DNA of 64,000 nucleotides from Methylobacterium sp. WL1 (GTDB taxonomy: Bacteria > Pseudomonadota > Alphaproteobacteria > Rhizobiales > Beijerinckiaceae): contig NZ_CP042823.1 in NCBI RefSeq assembly GCF_008000895.1, positions 3,947,001 to 4,011,000 of the forward strand. The letters are read 5' to 3'. The position numbers and the translations under genes were made by a program. Positions 17,183-25,893 of the stretch are shown here, one piece after another (position 1 is the first letter of the stretch; every line of letters starts with the position of its first letter). The notes beneath the pieces are model-generated. The model saw nothing but the letters and a program-made list of their open reading frames with translations. It ran no database searches and was not told where the DNA came from.

Positions 17183-18106
17183 ATGGCGACTTTCCATGCG
17201 GATGAGGCGATCGCCCAGGCGCGGGCCGGCCACGTCCTCGGCGAGACCCCGGCGATCCGGTCGTTCATGCCGGACCAGCACCGCGGCTTCTTCGCGGGGC
17301 TGCCCTATCTCCTGGTCGCGACCGCGGATGCGAGCGGCGCGCCGGTGGCGACCCTGCTGACGGGTCCGCCCGGCTTCGTGCACAGCCCGGACGCGACCCA
17401 TCTCGCCATCTCAGCGGCGCTCGACCCGGCCGACCCTGCGGCCCGGTTCCTGATACCGGGCGCGGAAGCCGGCATCCTGGGCATCGATCTGGCGACCCGG
17501 CGGCGCAACCGTGCCAACGGCCGCATCGTGCGCCGCGACCGGGACGGCCTGACCGTGGCGATCGACCAGAGCTTCGGCAATTGCCCGCAATACATCCAGC
17601 GGCGGGACGTCGAGCCGGTGCCGCGCCAGCCGGGGCCGACCGAGATCCTGTCGGCCCTGGACGCGGAAGCCGGCGCGCTGATCGACGCCGCGGACACGCT
17701 GTTCGTGGCGACCCGGGCGCGGGACGGGCTCCGGGACGGCGGCGCCGACATCTCGCATCGGGGCGGGCGGCCGGGCTTCGTCCGGCGCTGCGGCGACGTG
17801 CTGACGGTCCCGGACTTCTCCGGGAACCGCTACTTCAACACGCTGGGCAACCTGGTCGGCGAGCCGCGTGCGGCGCTGCTGTTCCTCGACTTCACCAGTG
17901 GCGACCTTCTGGTCCTCCAGGGCCGCACCGCGATCGACTGGACCGGCACCGACGCCGCGGGTCTCCTGGGCGCGCAGCGATCCTGGGCGTTCACGATGAC
18001 GGCCGGCTGGCGGCGCCGGACGGCGGTTCCGCTCCGGTGGAGCGCCCCCGAGCCGGCACCGCAACTCACGCGCACCGGCATCTGGGACGCGAGCGAGGAT
18101 GCCTGA
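17183..18106 (+). CDS. Pyridoxamine 5'-phosphate oxidase-type flavoprotein
   Basis: The roughly 307-residue protein contains a split-barrel FMN-binding domain (PYLLVATADASGAPVATLLT; DISHRGGRPGFVRRCGD; NRYFNTLGNLVGEPRAALLF), characteristic of PNPOx-like proteins that often accompany GST genes. A ferredoxin-reductase module, fused in some relatives, is absent here. ATG 17183 has GTGAGG just upstream, and GTG 17171 is an alternative that overlaps the GST stop. It is probably involved in flavin-dependent reduction of a small molecule; the exact substrate is unknown. Confidence 0.8.
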   Translation: MATFHADEAIAQARAGHVLGETPAIRSFMPDQHRGFFAGLPYLLVATADASGAPVATLLTGPPGFVHSPDATHLAISAALDPADPAARFLIPGAEAGILGIDLATRRRNRANGRIVRRDRDGLTVAIDQSFGNCPQYIQRRDVEPVPRQPGPTEILSALDAEAGALIDAADTLFVATRARDGLRDGGADISHRGGRPGFVRRCGDVLTVPDFSGNRYFNTLGNLVGEPRAALLFLDFTSGDLLVLQGRTAIDWTGTDAAGLLGAQRSWAFTMTAGWRRRTAVPLRWSAPEPAPQLTRTGIWDASEDA

Positions 18107-18113
18107 TCGTGGC

Positions 18114-18764
18114 TCAGGACGTGCCCGCCGCGGCCGCCTCGTGCTCCTGTGCGAGCCGCGCATCCGCGGCGGCCACGTTCCGGAAGGCCGGGCGGGCCCG
18201 GATCCGGTCGACATAGGCCGACAGCACCGGATCGGGCGCGACCAGACCGAAGCCCATCGTCCAGCCGAGTGCGCTGCCCCAAAGGATATCGGCGGCGCTG
18301 AAGCGGTCGCCGAGCAGGTACGGCCCCGGCTTCAGCGCTTCGGCGACGCGGGCGATCACGCTGTCGTAGTCGGCATAGGCCGACATGGCGCGCGGCCCGG
18401 GCTCGCGCTTGAGATGGCGGTCGATCACCGCGGGCTCGAAGCACGAGCCGTAGAACACCATCCAGCGCAGATACGTCCCCCGGGTGGGATCGGTGAGTGA
18501 CGGGGCGAGGCCGGCCTCGGGAAACAGGTCGGCCAGATACAGGTAAACCGCCGCCTGCTCGGTCACGAGCGCGTCGCGGGTGCGGATCGCCGGCACCTTG
18601 GCCATCGGGTTGATGGCGCGATAGGCATCCCCGAGATGTTCGCCGGCCCGCATGTTGAGCACGTGCAGGCGATGCGGGGCGCCGAGTTCCTCCAGCAGCA
18701 CGCGCACGCCGGTCGAGCGGGTATTGGGGGCGTGGTAGAACTCGATGTCCGGCGTGTCGGCCAT
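18114..18764 (-). CDS. Glutathione S-transferase family protein
   Basis: The 216-residue protein has the N-terminal GST fold (IEFYHAPNTRSTGVRVLLEE, NPMAKVPAIRTRDALVTEQA with TEQAAVYLYLAD as the glutathione-contact region) and the C-terminal helical domain (YLLGDRFSAADILWGSAL). It is a second, divergent GST on the opposite strand, tail to tail with the flavoprotein gene with only 7 bases between stops. It is probably a detoxification enzyme with unknown substrate. Confidence 0.9.
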   Translation of the reverse strand: MADTPDIEFYHAPNTRSTGVRVLLEELGAPHRLHVLNMRAGEHLGDAYRAINPMAKVPAIRTRDALVTEQAAVYLYLADLFPEAGLAPSLTDPTRGTYLRWMVFYGSCFEPAVIDRHLKREPGPRAMSAYADYDSVIARVAEALKPGPYLLGDRFSAADILWGSALGWTMGFGLVAPDPVLSAYVDRIRARPAFRNVAAADARLAQEHEAAAAGTS

Positions 18765-19039
18765 GCCGCACCCTCCCAGGATCCGTGATTTGCGCGGCGA
18801 TACGCTTCGTCCTGCCTGAGGTCCGGGTCAATCGTGCAGCGCCGCGACGGTGGCGGTTGCGGGATCGCCCCGAGCCCGGGACGGGTGGCCCCAATGAGAC
18901 ATCCGGATCCGAGTTGCGCCCTCTGCGCGGGTGCCCACTTCCGGAGGGACCGGAATCGCGGCAGGGACGTTGGGCGTTTGTGCGTTGCCGCGCGTTGGGG
19001 TGCCAGCCGGCGCGACGCGACCCGGGGATTCGAGTTCTG

Positions 19040-19420
19040 ATGGCGAAGATACTGTTAGTCGAGGACCATGAAGAGATCTGGGACTTCCTGTCCCGCCGCC
19101 TCAAGCGCCGCGGCTACGAGGTGATCCTGGCGCATGACGGCGAGGCCGGCGTGCAGCAGGCCCGGTCGGGCCAGCCCGACGTGATCCTGCTCGACATGAA
19201 CCTGCCGGTCCTCGACGGCTGGTCGGCGGCGCGCGCCCTGAAATCCGGATCCGACACGCGGGCGATCCCGATCATCGCGCTCACCGCGCACGCGATGTCC
19301 GGGGACCGGGACAAGGCCATCCAGGCGGGGTGCGACGACTACCATCCCAAGCCCGTGGATTTCTCCAAGCTGCTCAGCCAGATCAGCGCCGCGCTGGGCG
19401 AGACCGCACAAGCCGGCTGA
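19040..19420 (+). CDS. Single-domain response regulator
   Basis: The 126-residue protein is a lone receiver domain: the acidic pair in LLVEDHEEIW, the phospho-acceptor Asp in DVILLDMNLPVLDGW (about residue 54), the Thr/Ala switch in IIALTAHAMSGD and the Lys in YHPKPVD. There is no output domain, so it acts as a phosphate shuttle or protein-interaction switch like DivK or CheY. ATG 19040 is the start; the sequence upstream in frame has no family similarity. It precedes an AI-2E-type membrane protein and a LOV hybrid kinase on the same strand, a possible phosphorelay partner. Confidence 0.9.
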   Translation: MAKILLVEDHEEIWDFLSRRLKRRGYEVILAHDGEAGVQQARSGQPDVILLDMNLPVLDGWSAARALKSGSDTRAIPIIALTAHAMSGDRDKAIQAGCDDYHPKPVDFSKLLSQISAALGETAQAG

Positions 19421-19512
19421 AGGCCGCCCGCCACGGCAGGCTCCCTGACCCGAACCGCTCCGCCGTCGCGGGGCGGCATCGTCCCTGAATTCGATAAGAG
19501 TGGAGCGTCTTT

Positions 19513-21485
19513 GTGAGCGAGGATCCCGTCACCGCCCAGCGCCTCAAGCAGGGCTTGCCGGTCATCGTCGCGCTGGCCTCCACCCTCCTCGTCGTGGCGA
19601 TCATGGCGGCCCTGTATCTCGGGCGCGAGATCCTGGTGCCGGTGACGCTGGCGATCCTCCTGAGCTTCGTCCTGGTGCCGGCGGTCCGCATCCTCCGCCG
19701 GATCCGCGTGCCGCGGGCGGCGGCGGTGCTCCTGGTGGTGGTGATCGTGTTCGGCGGCCTGTTCGGGATCGGCAGCCTGATCGCCAGCGAGGCCTCGCAG
19801 CTGGCGTCGGACCTGCCGCGCTACACGCTGGTGATGCGCGACAAGATCAAGGACCTGCGCGGCGCGACCGACGGGGCCGGGACGCTGTCGCGCATGGTCG
19901 ACATGGTCCAGGACCTGAGCGCCACGCTCCAGCCGCCCGGCGCCATCGAGGTCAAGGGCGAGCCGGGGACGCGCACGCACCCGCTCACCGTGGAGATCAG
20001 CCCCGCCCGGGCGAGCGTCGTCGAGACGTTCCAGACCTTCGCGGGCCCGATCCTGCACCCGCTGGCCACCACCGGGCTGATCCTGATCTTCACGATCTTC
20101 ATCCTGCTCCAGCGCGAGGACCTTCGGAACCGGGCGATCCGGCTGGCGGGCGGCTCCGGAGACCTGCGCCGGGTGACGGCGGCGATCGACGACGCGACCA
20201 GCCGGCTCAGCCGGTTCTTCCTGGCTCAGCTCGCCCTCAACATCGCCTTCGGGGTGGTGATCGGCGTCGGCCTGTGGCTGATCGGCGTGCCGAGCCCGAC
20301 GCTGTTCGGCGTGCTCGCGGCGATCCTGCGGTTCGTGCCGTATATCGGCGCCGCGATCAGCGCCCTGCTGCCGCTGATCCTCGCCGCGGCGGTCGATCCC
20401 GGCTGGAGCATGGTGATCGCCACCGCGGCCCTGTTCCTGGTGGTGGAGCCGATTGCCGGCCACGTGATCGAGCCGCTGCTCTACGGCCACTCCACCGGCC
20501 TGTCGCCGATCGCCGTGATCCTGGCGGCGACGATCTGGACCTTCCTGTGGGGACCGATCGGTCTGGTGCTGGCCACCCCGCTCACCGTCTGCCTGGTGGT
20601 GCTCGGCCGGCACGTGGAGCGCCTCTGGTATCTCGATGTGCTGCTCGGCGACCGGCCGGCGCTCGCGCCGCCGGAGATCTTCTACCAGCGCATGCTGGCG
20701 AACGACCCGGCCGAGGCGATCGACCAGGGCTGGCAGTTCCTCAAGGAGCGTGCGCTGGTCACCTATTATGACGAGGTCGCGCTGGCCGGGCTGCTGCTCG
20801 CGCAGGAAGACCTCTCACGCGGCACCCTGGACCGCACCCGACAGGATGCGGTCGGTGCCGCGATCCGAACCGTCGTGGCGCGGCTCGGCACCGCCCCGGT
20901 GGCACGGCGCACCTGGCGGGCGCGCCGCGCGCGTCCGACACCGAGACCGCGGCCGCGCTGGCCGCCGCAGGGCCGGACCGTCAGATCGCCGGCATCGTGC
21001 TGGCCCGCGAGGATCTCGCGCCGGCCTGGCGCAGCGAGGCGCCGGTCCTCTGCGTGTCGAGCCGTGGCCCGTTCGACGAGGCGGCCACCCTCATGCTCAG
21101 CCAGATCCTGGCCCGGCACGGGCTCGCCTCGCAGACCCTGTCGATGGCCGCGATCCGCGCTGGGGAACGCCCCGACAACCCGGGCGGCCTCGCGCTGATC
21201 TGCTTCTCCTATCTGGAGCCGGTCAGCCTGTCGCAGATCCGGTTCACGGTGCGGCAGGCCCGTGCCGCGGTGCCGGGCGTGCGTATCCTGGTGGGTTTCT
21301 GGCGCGAGCGCGATCCGGCGACATTGGATCGCCTGCGCCGGGCGACCTCGGCGGACTTCCTGGTCACCTCGTTGAACGAGGCGCTCTCGGCGGTCACGAG
21401 TGCCTGCCGTGAGCCGGCGCCCGCACAGGTCGCGTCCGCACCCACCCGGGCCCTCCCCGGCCCGGCCCGGCCGGTGGCGGCCTGA
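19513..21485 (+). pseudogene. AI-2E family transporter with internal frameshift
   Basis: The 5' part (from GTG 19513) encodes about 460 residues with the AI-2E/PerM-family pattern: several membrane helices, a long cytoplasmic/periplasmic insert and the C-terminal helix block (FVPYIGAAISALLPLILAAA, GLSPIAVILAATIWTFLWGP). A soluble C-terminal part starts in the same frame (NDPAEAIDQGWQFLKE). Near 20895 the frame shifts: the sequence continues sensibly one frame over as PRASDTETAAALAAAGPDR and VRILVGFWRERDPATLDRL to 21485. One base appears to be missing, probably in the CCCC run. Members export quorum or other small molecules; the ligand is unknown. The membrane part may still be made. Confidence 0.8.
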
Positions 21486-21621
21486 CCCACGCCAAGCGCA
21501 ACAACGCCGACGTGGCGTGACGGTCGACAACGCCGCGTGCCTTCCTAAAGTCGCAGCCCGCTGCCGGCACCGGGCCGGCATCCCCATCTGTCCACGATTG
21601 GAACGAATAAGACTGCGCGCC

Positions 21622-23238
21622 ATGTCCGATTCCCCTGAAAAACCTCCGATCGGACCGAGCGCAGTCGTCAGGGACGGCGCGGCGAGCGATGTCGCCGACC
21701 CCAAGAGCGACATCTTCTTCGCCGCGGTGGAAACCACCCGGATGCCGATGATCGTCACCGATCCGCGCCAGCCGGACAATCCAATCATCTTCGCCAACCG
21801 CGCCTTCCTGGCGATGACCGGCTACACGCCCGAGGAACTGGTTGGGCGCAATTGCCGGTTCCTGCAGGGCCCGGAGACCGACCGCGAGACCGTCGATCAG
21901 ATCCGCTCGGCGATCGCCGAGAGCCGCGAATTCGCCACCGAGATCCTGAACTACCGCAAGAACGGCTCGAGCTTCTGGAACGCCCTGTTCGTCTCGCCGG
22001 TGTACAATTCGGCCGGGGAGCTCGTGTATTTCTTCGGCTCGCAGCTCGACGTCTCACGCCGGCGCGACGCCGAGGAGGCGTTGGGCCAGGCGCAGAAGAT
22101 GGAGGCGTTGGGCCAGCTTACCGGCGGCATCGCGCACGACTTCAACAACCTGCTGCAAGTCATCGTCGGCTACGTCGACATCCTGGCCTCCGGGCTCGAG
22201 AAGCCCGATGCGGACCGCGCCCGGCTCGGGCGCGCCACCGACAACATCCGGCAGGCGGCCGAACGTGCGACGACCCTGACGCAGCAGCTCCTGGCCTTCG
22301 CCCGCAAGCAGCGGCTGGACGGGCGCGCCGTCAACCTCAACACGCTGATCGAGGGGATGCGCGAGATGGTCGCCCGCTCGGTGGGCGAGGCGGTGACGAT
22401 CGAGCTGGATCTCGACCGGGACCTCTGGAACTGCCGCGTGGACCCGACGCAGGCCGAGGTCGCGATCCTCAACGTGCTGATCAACGCCCGGGACGCCATG
22501 CCGGATGGCGGCACCGTCCGGATCACCACGGAGAACAACGCGGTCACGGCCAGCGGCGAGATCGGGCCGCTGCGCGCGGGCCGCTACGTCAGCATCGCGA
22601 TCCGGGATAACGGCACCGGCATCCCGCCCGCGGTTCTGGCCCGGGTGATGGATCCGTTCTTCACCACCAAGGAGGAGGGCAAGGGCACCGGGCTCGGCCT
22701 GTCGATGGTCTACGGCTTCGCCAAGCAGTCCGGCGGCGCCGCCCAGATCGAGTCCGTGGTCGGCGCCGGCACGACGGTGCGCCTGTCCTTCCCGGCGACC
22801 GACGGCGACGCGCACGCCCCGTCCAAGGTCTCGCACCGGGCGGTGGACCGGCAGGGTACCGAGACGATCCTGATCGTGGACGACCGCGAGGATGTGGCCG
22901 AGCTCGCCCGCACCATCCTGCGGGACTTCGGCTACACGACGCTGATGGCCAGCAATGCCCGCGAGGCCCTGGAGATCCTGGAATCCAGCGAGCGGATCGA
23001 TCTGCTGTTCACCGACCTGATCATGCCGGGCGGCATGAACGGCGTGCTGCTCGCCCGCGAGGCGCGCCGCCGCCAGCCCAAGCTCAAGGTCCTGCTGGCC
23101 ACGGGCTATGCGGAGGCGAGCCTGGAGCGAACCGATATCGGCGGTTCCGAGTTTGACCTTCTCAACAAGCCTTACCGGCGCACGGAGCTGGTCCGCCGCG
23201 TGCGGGCCATCCTCGACGGTCCCACCGGCGTAGGCTGA
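21622..23238 (+). CDS. LOV-domain hybrid histidine kinase
   Basis: The 538-residue soluble protein begins at ATG 21622. A LOV photosensor domain covers about residues 30-145, with the motif GRNCRFLQ whose Cys78 would form the flavin adduct under blue light, plus [10 protein letters not shown] and FFGSQLDV (conserved Asn/Gln). A kinase core follows, with phospho-acceptor His172 in [12 protein letters not shown] (HWE/HisKA-like), N-box [22 protein letters not shown] and [15 protein letters not shown]-terminal receiver ([10 protein letters not shown], phospho-Asp in [11 protein letters not shown]) completes a hybrid kinase. It probably signals light state through a phosphorelay, with the receiver at 19040 as a candidate partner. 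Confidence 0.93.
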   Translation: MSDSPEKPPIGPSAVVRDGAASDVADPKSDIFFAAVETTRMPMIVTDPRQPDNPIIFANRAFLAMTGYTPEELVGRNCRFLQGPETDRETVDQIRSAIAESREFATEILNYRKNGSSFWNALFVSPVYNSAGELVYFFGSQLDVSRRRDAEEALGQAQKMEALGQLTGGIAHDFNNLLQVIVGYVDILASGLEKPDADRARLGRATDNIRQAAERATTLTQQLLAFARKQRLDGRAVNLNTLIEGMREMVARSVGEAVTIELDLDRDLWNCRVDPTQAEVAILNVLINARDAMPDGGTVRITTENNAVTASGEIGPLRAGRYVSIAIRDNGTGIPPAVLARVMDPFFTTKEEGKGTGLGLSMVYGFAKQSGGAAQIESVVGAGTTVRLSFPATDGDAHAPSKVSHRAVDRQGTETILIVDDREDVAELARTILRDFGYTTLMASNAREALEILESSERIDLLFTDLIMPGGMNGVLLAREARRRQPKLKVLLATGYAEASLERTDIGGSEFDLLNKPYRRTELVRRVRAILDGPTGVG

Positions 23239-23255
23239 GCTTGAGGAGACGCGCG

Positions 23256-23570
23256 GTGGCGCAGGGCGACAAGGCGAAATACACCGACAAGCAGAAGCGC
23301 AAGGCCGATCACATCGCCGACTCCTACGAGGCGCGCGGCGTGCCGGAGCAGGAAGCGGAATCCCGCGCCTGGGCCACGGTCAACAAGGACGACGGCGGCG
23401 GCAAGAAGCCGGGCGGCTCCGGCCGCGGCAAGGACACCGGCCATCCAGCGGCCCACACGGGCGGCGACACGGGCGGCAAGGCCTCCGCAAGCCGGACACC
23501 TGAGCAACGCTCGGCCTCGGCCAAGAAGGCGGCGGCGACGCGCAAGGCGAATGCTGCGGCCAGTGCGTGA
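23256..23570 (+). CDS. Small basic protein (often annotated plasmid stabilisation)
   Basis: The frame encodes 104 residues from GTG 23256, with GAGGAG at 23243-23248 as ribosome-binding site. The N-terminal half (DKAKYTDKQKRKADHIADSY, then EAESRAWATVNKDDGG) is the conserved part of a small alphaproteobacterial protein often annotated as plasmid stabilisation, without known biochemical function. The C-terminal half is low-complexity Gly/Lys/Ala and strongly basic (AKKAAATRKANAAAS), suggesting nucleic-acid binding. It follows the LOV kinase stop by 17 bases and may be cotranscribed. Confidence 0.75.
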   Translation: MAQGDKAKYTDKQKRKADHIADSYEARGVPEQEAESRAWATVNKDDGGGKKPGGSGRGKDTGHPAAHTGGDTGGKASASRTPEQRSASAKKAAATRKANAAASA

Positions 23571-23713
23571 TCCGGCAGGGGCGGGACCGGACGTGTTGTA
23601 CGCCTTCCGCGGCCTGGAATCGCTTGGCTTCGACCTTTCGAGGTCGCCACAGCCCGGGCCGGCGTCACACCGAAAGCATCGTAGGTCCCAGTCGGATCCT
23701 GCCTGCGGAGGGC

Positions 23714-24786
23714 CTACATGGCCTTCTTCGGCGCGGCCTGCAGGAAATCCTGAAGTTGCCGCTTGTAGAACTTGGCGTAACCCGTGGTGCCGTGGCCCAT
23801 GGTCTCGTCGCTGGCCGGGATCACGTAGAGGCGCGCGTTCTTCACGCGCTTTATCTCGCGCTCCATGATCCCCGTCTCGGGCGGGTTGCGCTCGTCGTCG
23901 GCAGCATTGATCGCCAGCACCGCGGCTTCGATCTTCTCCAGGCCAGGAGAGCAATTGTAGGCGCGAGACGATTCCCACTGATAGACATAATCGTTTGCAT
24001 CGGCGGCGAACGGTGCCGCCAAGCGTGCGTCCACGAGTTTGTCGGCCAAGTCACCCGTCGGTGCGTGTCTTTGTAGAGCCAACGTGCCGCCACTGGTGCC
24101 GAGGGCGAAGAACACGTTTGCAACCCGCACCGAGGGCGGCTGGACCAAGTACTCCCCGTTGGCATAGGCCGGGTCGCGCCGGATGGTCTCTACTAGAAGC
24201 CGGCGCATCATCCAGTTGCGGCTCGCCATTTCGCTCGGCTGTGACGCCATGGGAACGAGAGCGTCCATGTACGCCGGGTGCTTCACGCCCCAGATCCAGG
24301 CGTGCATCCCCCCATCGAGTTGCCGATGATCACGCGGACGTGGTTGAGTCCGAGGTGTTCTTTGAGAAGCCGGTACTGAGCCTCGACCATATCGTCATAG
24401 TTATACCGTGGAAACTTCGTCCTCAGACCATCGGAAGGCTTGGATGACTTTCCATGGCCGAGCACGTCCGGGATGATGATATAGTACTTTGCCGCGTCCA
24501 GTGGTTGGCCGGGCCCGAATAGCTCTCCCGCGAAGCCAGGCGTCAGCATGCTGGATGCCGAACCGGTGGTCCCATGCACGACGACGACGGGTTCGCCGTT
24601 CGGATCGCCAACGGTCGTGTAGTGCAGGCGCATCTCCGGCAGGACTTCGCCGGTGTGAAATGTGAAGTCCTTGATCGTCGCGTCGCCCTCTTTGGGCGTC
24701 GGATATTCGGCAGCACGCGCCGTGAGCGCCAGCGAGAGCACGGCCGCGCCGACGGCTGAACCGCACAACAGGCTCACGACTTTCAT
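23714..24786 (-). pseudogene. Secreted alpha/beta hydrolase, MetX-like, with one-base frameshift
   Basis: The 5' frame encodes a signal peptide (MKVVSLLCGSAVGAAVLSLA, cleavage after ARA) and the front half of a homoserine-acetyltransferase-like alpha/beta hydrolase (PVVVVHGTTGSASSML, LGHGKSSKPSDG) up to the nucleophile elbow GNSMGG. There the run of G's is one base short and the frame is lost. The next frame continues in register as MHAWIWGVKHPAYMDALVPM to the C-terminus with a plausible catalytic His (MGHGTTGY) near the end. The join at about 24300 restores a protein of about 357 residues. Codon use and the flanking DNA look less GC-rich than the neighbours, suggesting acquisition. Confidence 0.82.
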
Positions 24787-25002
24787 GCGATCCCCCCTCG
24801 AAGCGTCAATGGTTTTCCACCGCGCTTAAATGAGTATTGCCGTGTCGATTTCGCCTGACAATAGCTGTAGCTCTCCGCTCGAACAGTAGCCCTCACTCTG
24901 TTTGGCGAGTTGCAAGGAACCGACCGTCTCATGCGGGCGGAGAGTGCGGCGACCGCCAAGATCTGAGGCAAGCGGAACGTGGGCAGCACGATCCGCCAAA
25001 TC

Positions 25003-25893
25003 TTACCTTTGCGCTTCCGCCAGCTTGACCAACGTGTGGAGCATCCGGTTCGCCGGCGTCGGGATGCCGAGCGCAGCCCCCTTCCGAACGACATAACCGT
25101 TGAGGTGGTCGATCTCGCTCGGCCGGCCCCGGGCGAGGTCCTGGGCGGTGGAGGAGCGCTGGTCGGCCATGCTGGTGCTGAGGGCGAGCACCGTGTCGAG
25201 GATGTCGTCGGGTACCGACACGCCCGCGGCGTTCGCCACCGCGACGCATTCCTGCACCACATCGGTCATCGCCGCGACGACGCCCTCACCCTGCACCAGG
25301 CGGCCGTAGGGCAACTGGGTCAGGGCCGACAGGGCGTTGTAGGCGCAGTTCAGGATTAGCTTGCCCCAGAGCGCGTCCAGGGCGCGTTCCGAGACGGTGG
25401 TCGGGATCCCGGCGGCGATGAGCGCGGCGGCGATGGTTTCGCTGGCTGCCGAGGCGCCGAGCACGAGGTCGCCCCGGCCGTTGTGCCGCACCTGCCCCGG
25501 CCCGACCATCGCGGTGGCGACGTAGACCGCCACCGGCACCACCGGCCGCCCGAGCACGACGCCCAGGCGCTCGGCGTTGTCGACGCCGTTCTGGAGGCTG
25601 AGGATCGTCGCCGAGGGGCCGAGATGGGGCGCGATGGTCGCCCCGGCCGCTTCCGTGTCGCCCGACTTGACGCAGACGAGCACCAGATCCGCCCCGGCGA
25701 CACCATCGCTCGCCGTCGTCGCAGGAACCGCCACGGCGGCACGCCCGGCCGCGCTCTCCAGCACCAGCCCGTTTGCCGCGACCGCCTCGACCAGGGCCGG
25801 GCGGCCGATCAGCGTGACCGCATGGCCGGCCCGCGCGAGCAGGAACCCGTAATAGCAGCCGACCGCGCCGGCCCCGAGGATTGCGACCTTCAT
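25003..25893 (-). CDS. panE: 2-dehydropantoate 2-reductase (PanE/KPR family)
   Basis: The 296-residue NADPH-dependent reductase starts MKVAILGAGAVGCYYGFLLA, the nucleotide-binding Rossmann motif. The catalytic Lys lies in LDALWGKLILNCAYNALSAL, and the substrate-binding Ser/Asp pattern in LARGRPSEIDHLNGYV. It would reduce ketopantoate in pantothenate synthesis, but the family also reduces other 2-keto acids. Its ATG overlaps the stop of the upstream D-2-hydroxyacid dehydrogenase gene (ATGA), so translation is coupled. That makes a role in 2-keto acid/D-2-hydroxyacid turnover equally possible. Confidence 0.88.
   Translation of the reverse strand: MKVAILGAGAVGCYYGFLLARAGHAVTLIGRPALVEAVAANGLVLESAAGRAAVAVPATTASDGVAGADLVLVCVKSGDTEAAGATIAPHLGPSATILSLQNGVDNAERLGVVLGRPVVPVAVYVATAMVGPGQVRHNGRGDLVLGASAASETIAAALIAAGIPTTVSERALDALWGKLILNCAYNALSALTQLPYGRLVQGEGVVAAMTDVVQECVAVANAAGVSVPDDILDTVLALSTSMADQRSSTAQDLARGRPSEIDHLNGYVVRKGAALGIPTPANRMLHTLVKLAEAQR

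Noticed and set aside
18765..19039. Possible longer N-terminus of the single-domain receiver
   Set aside because: The upstream in-frame sequence is not receiver-like, and ATG 19040 starts exactly at the conserved MAKILLVED.
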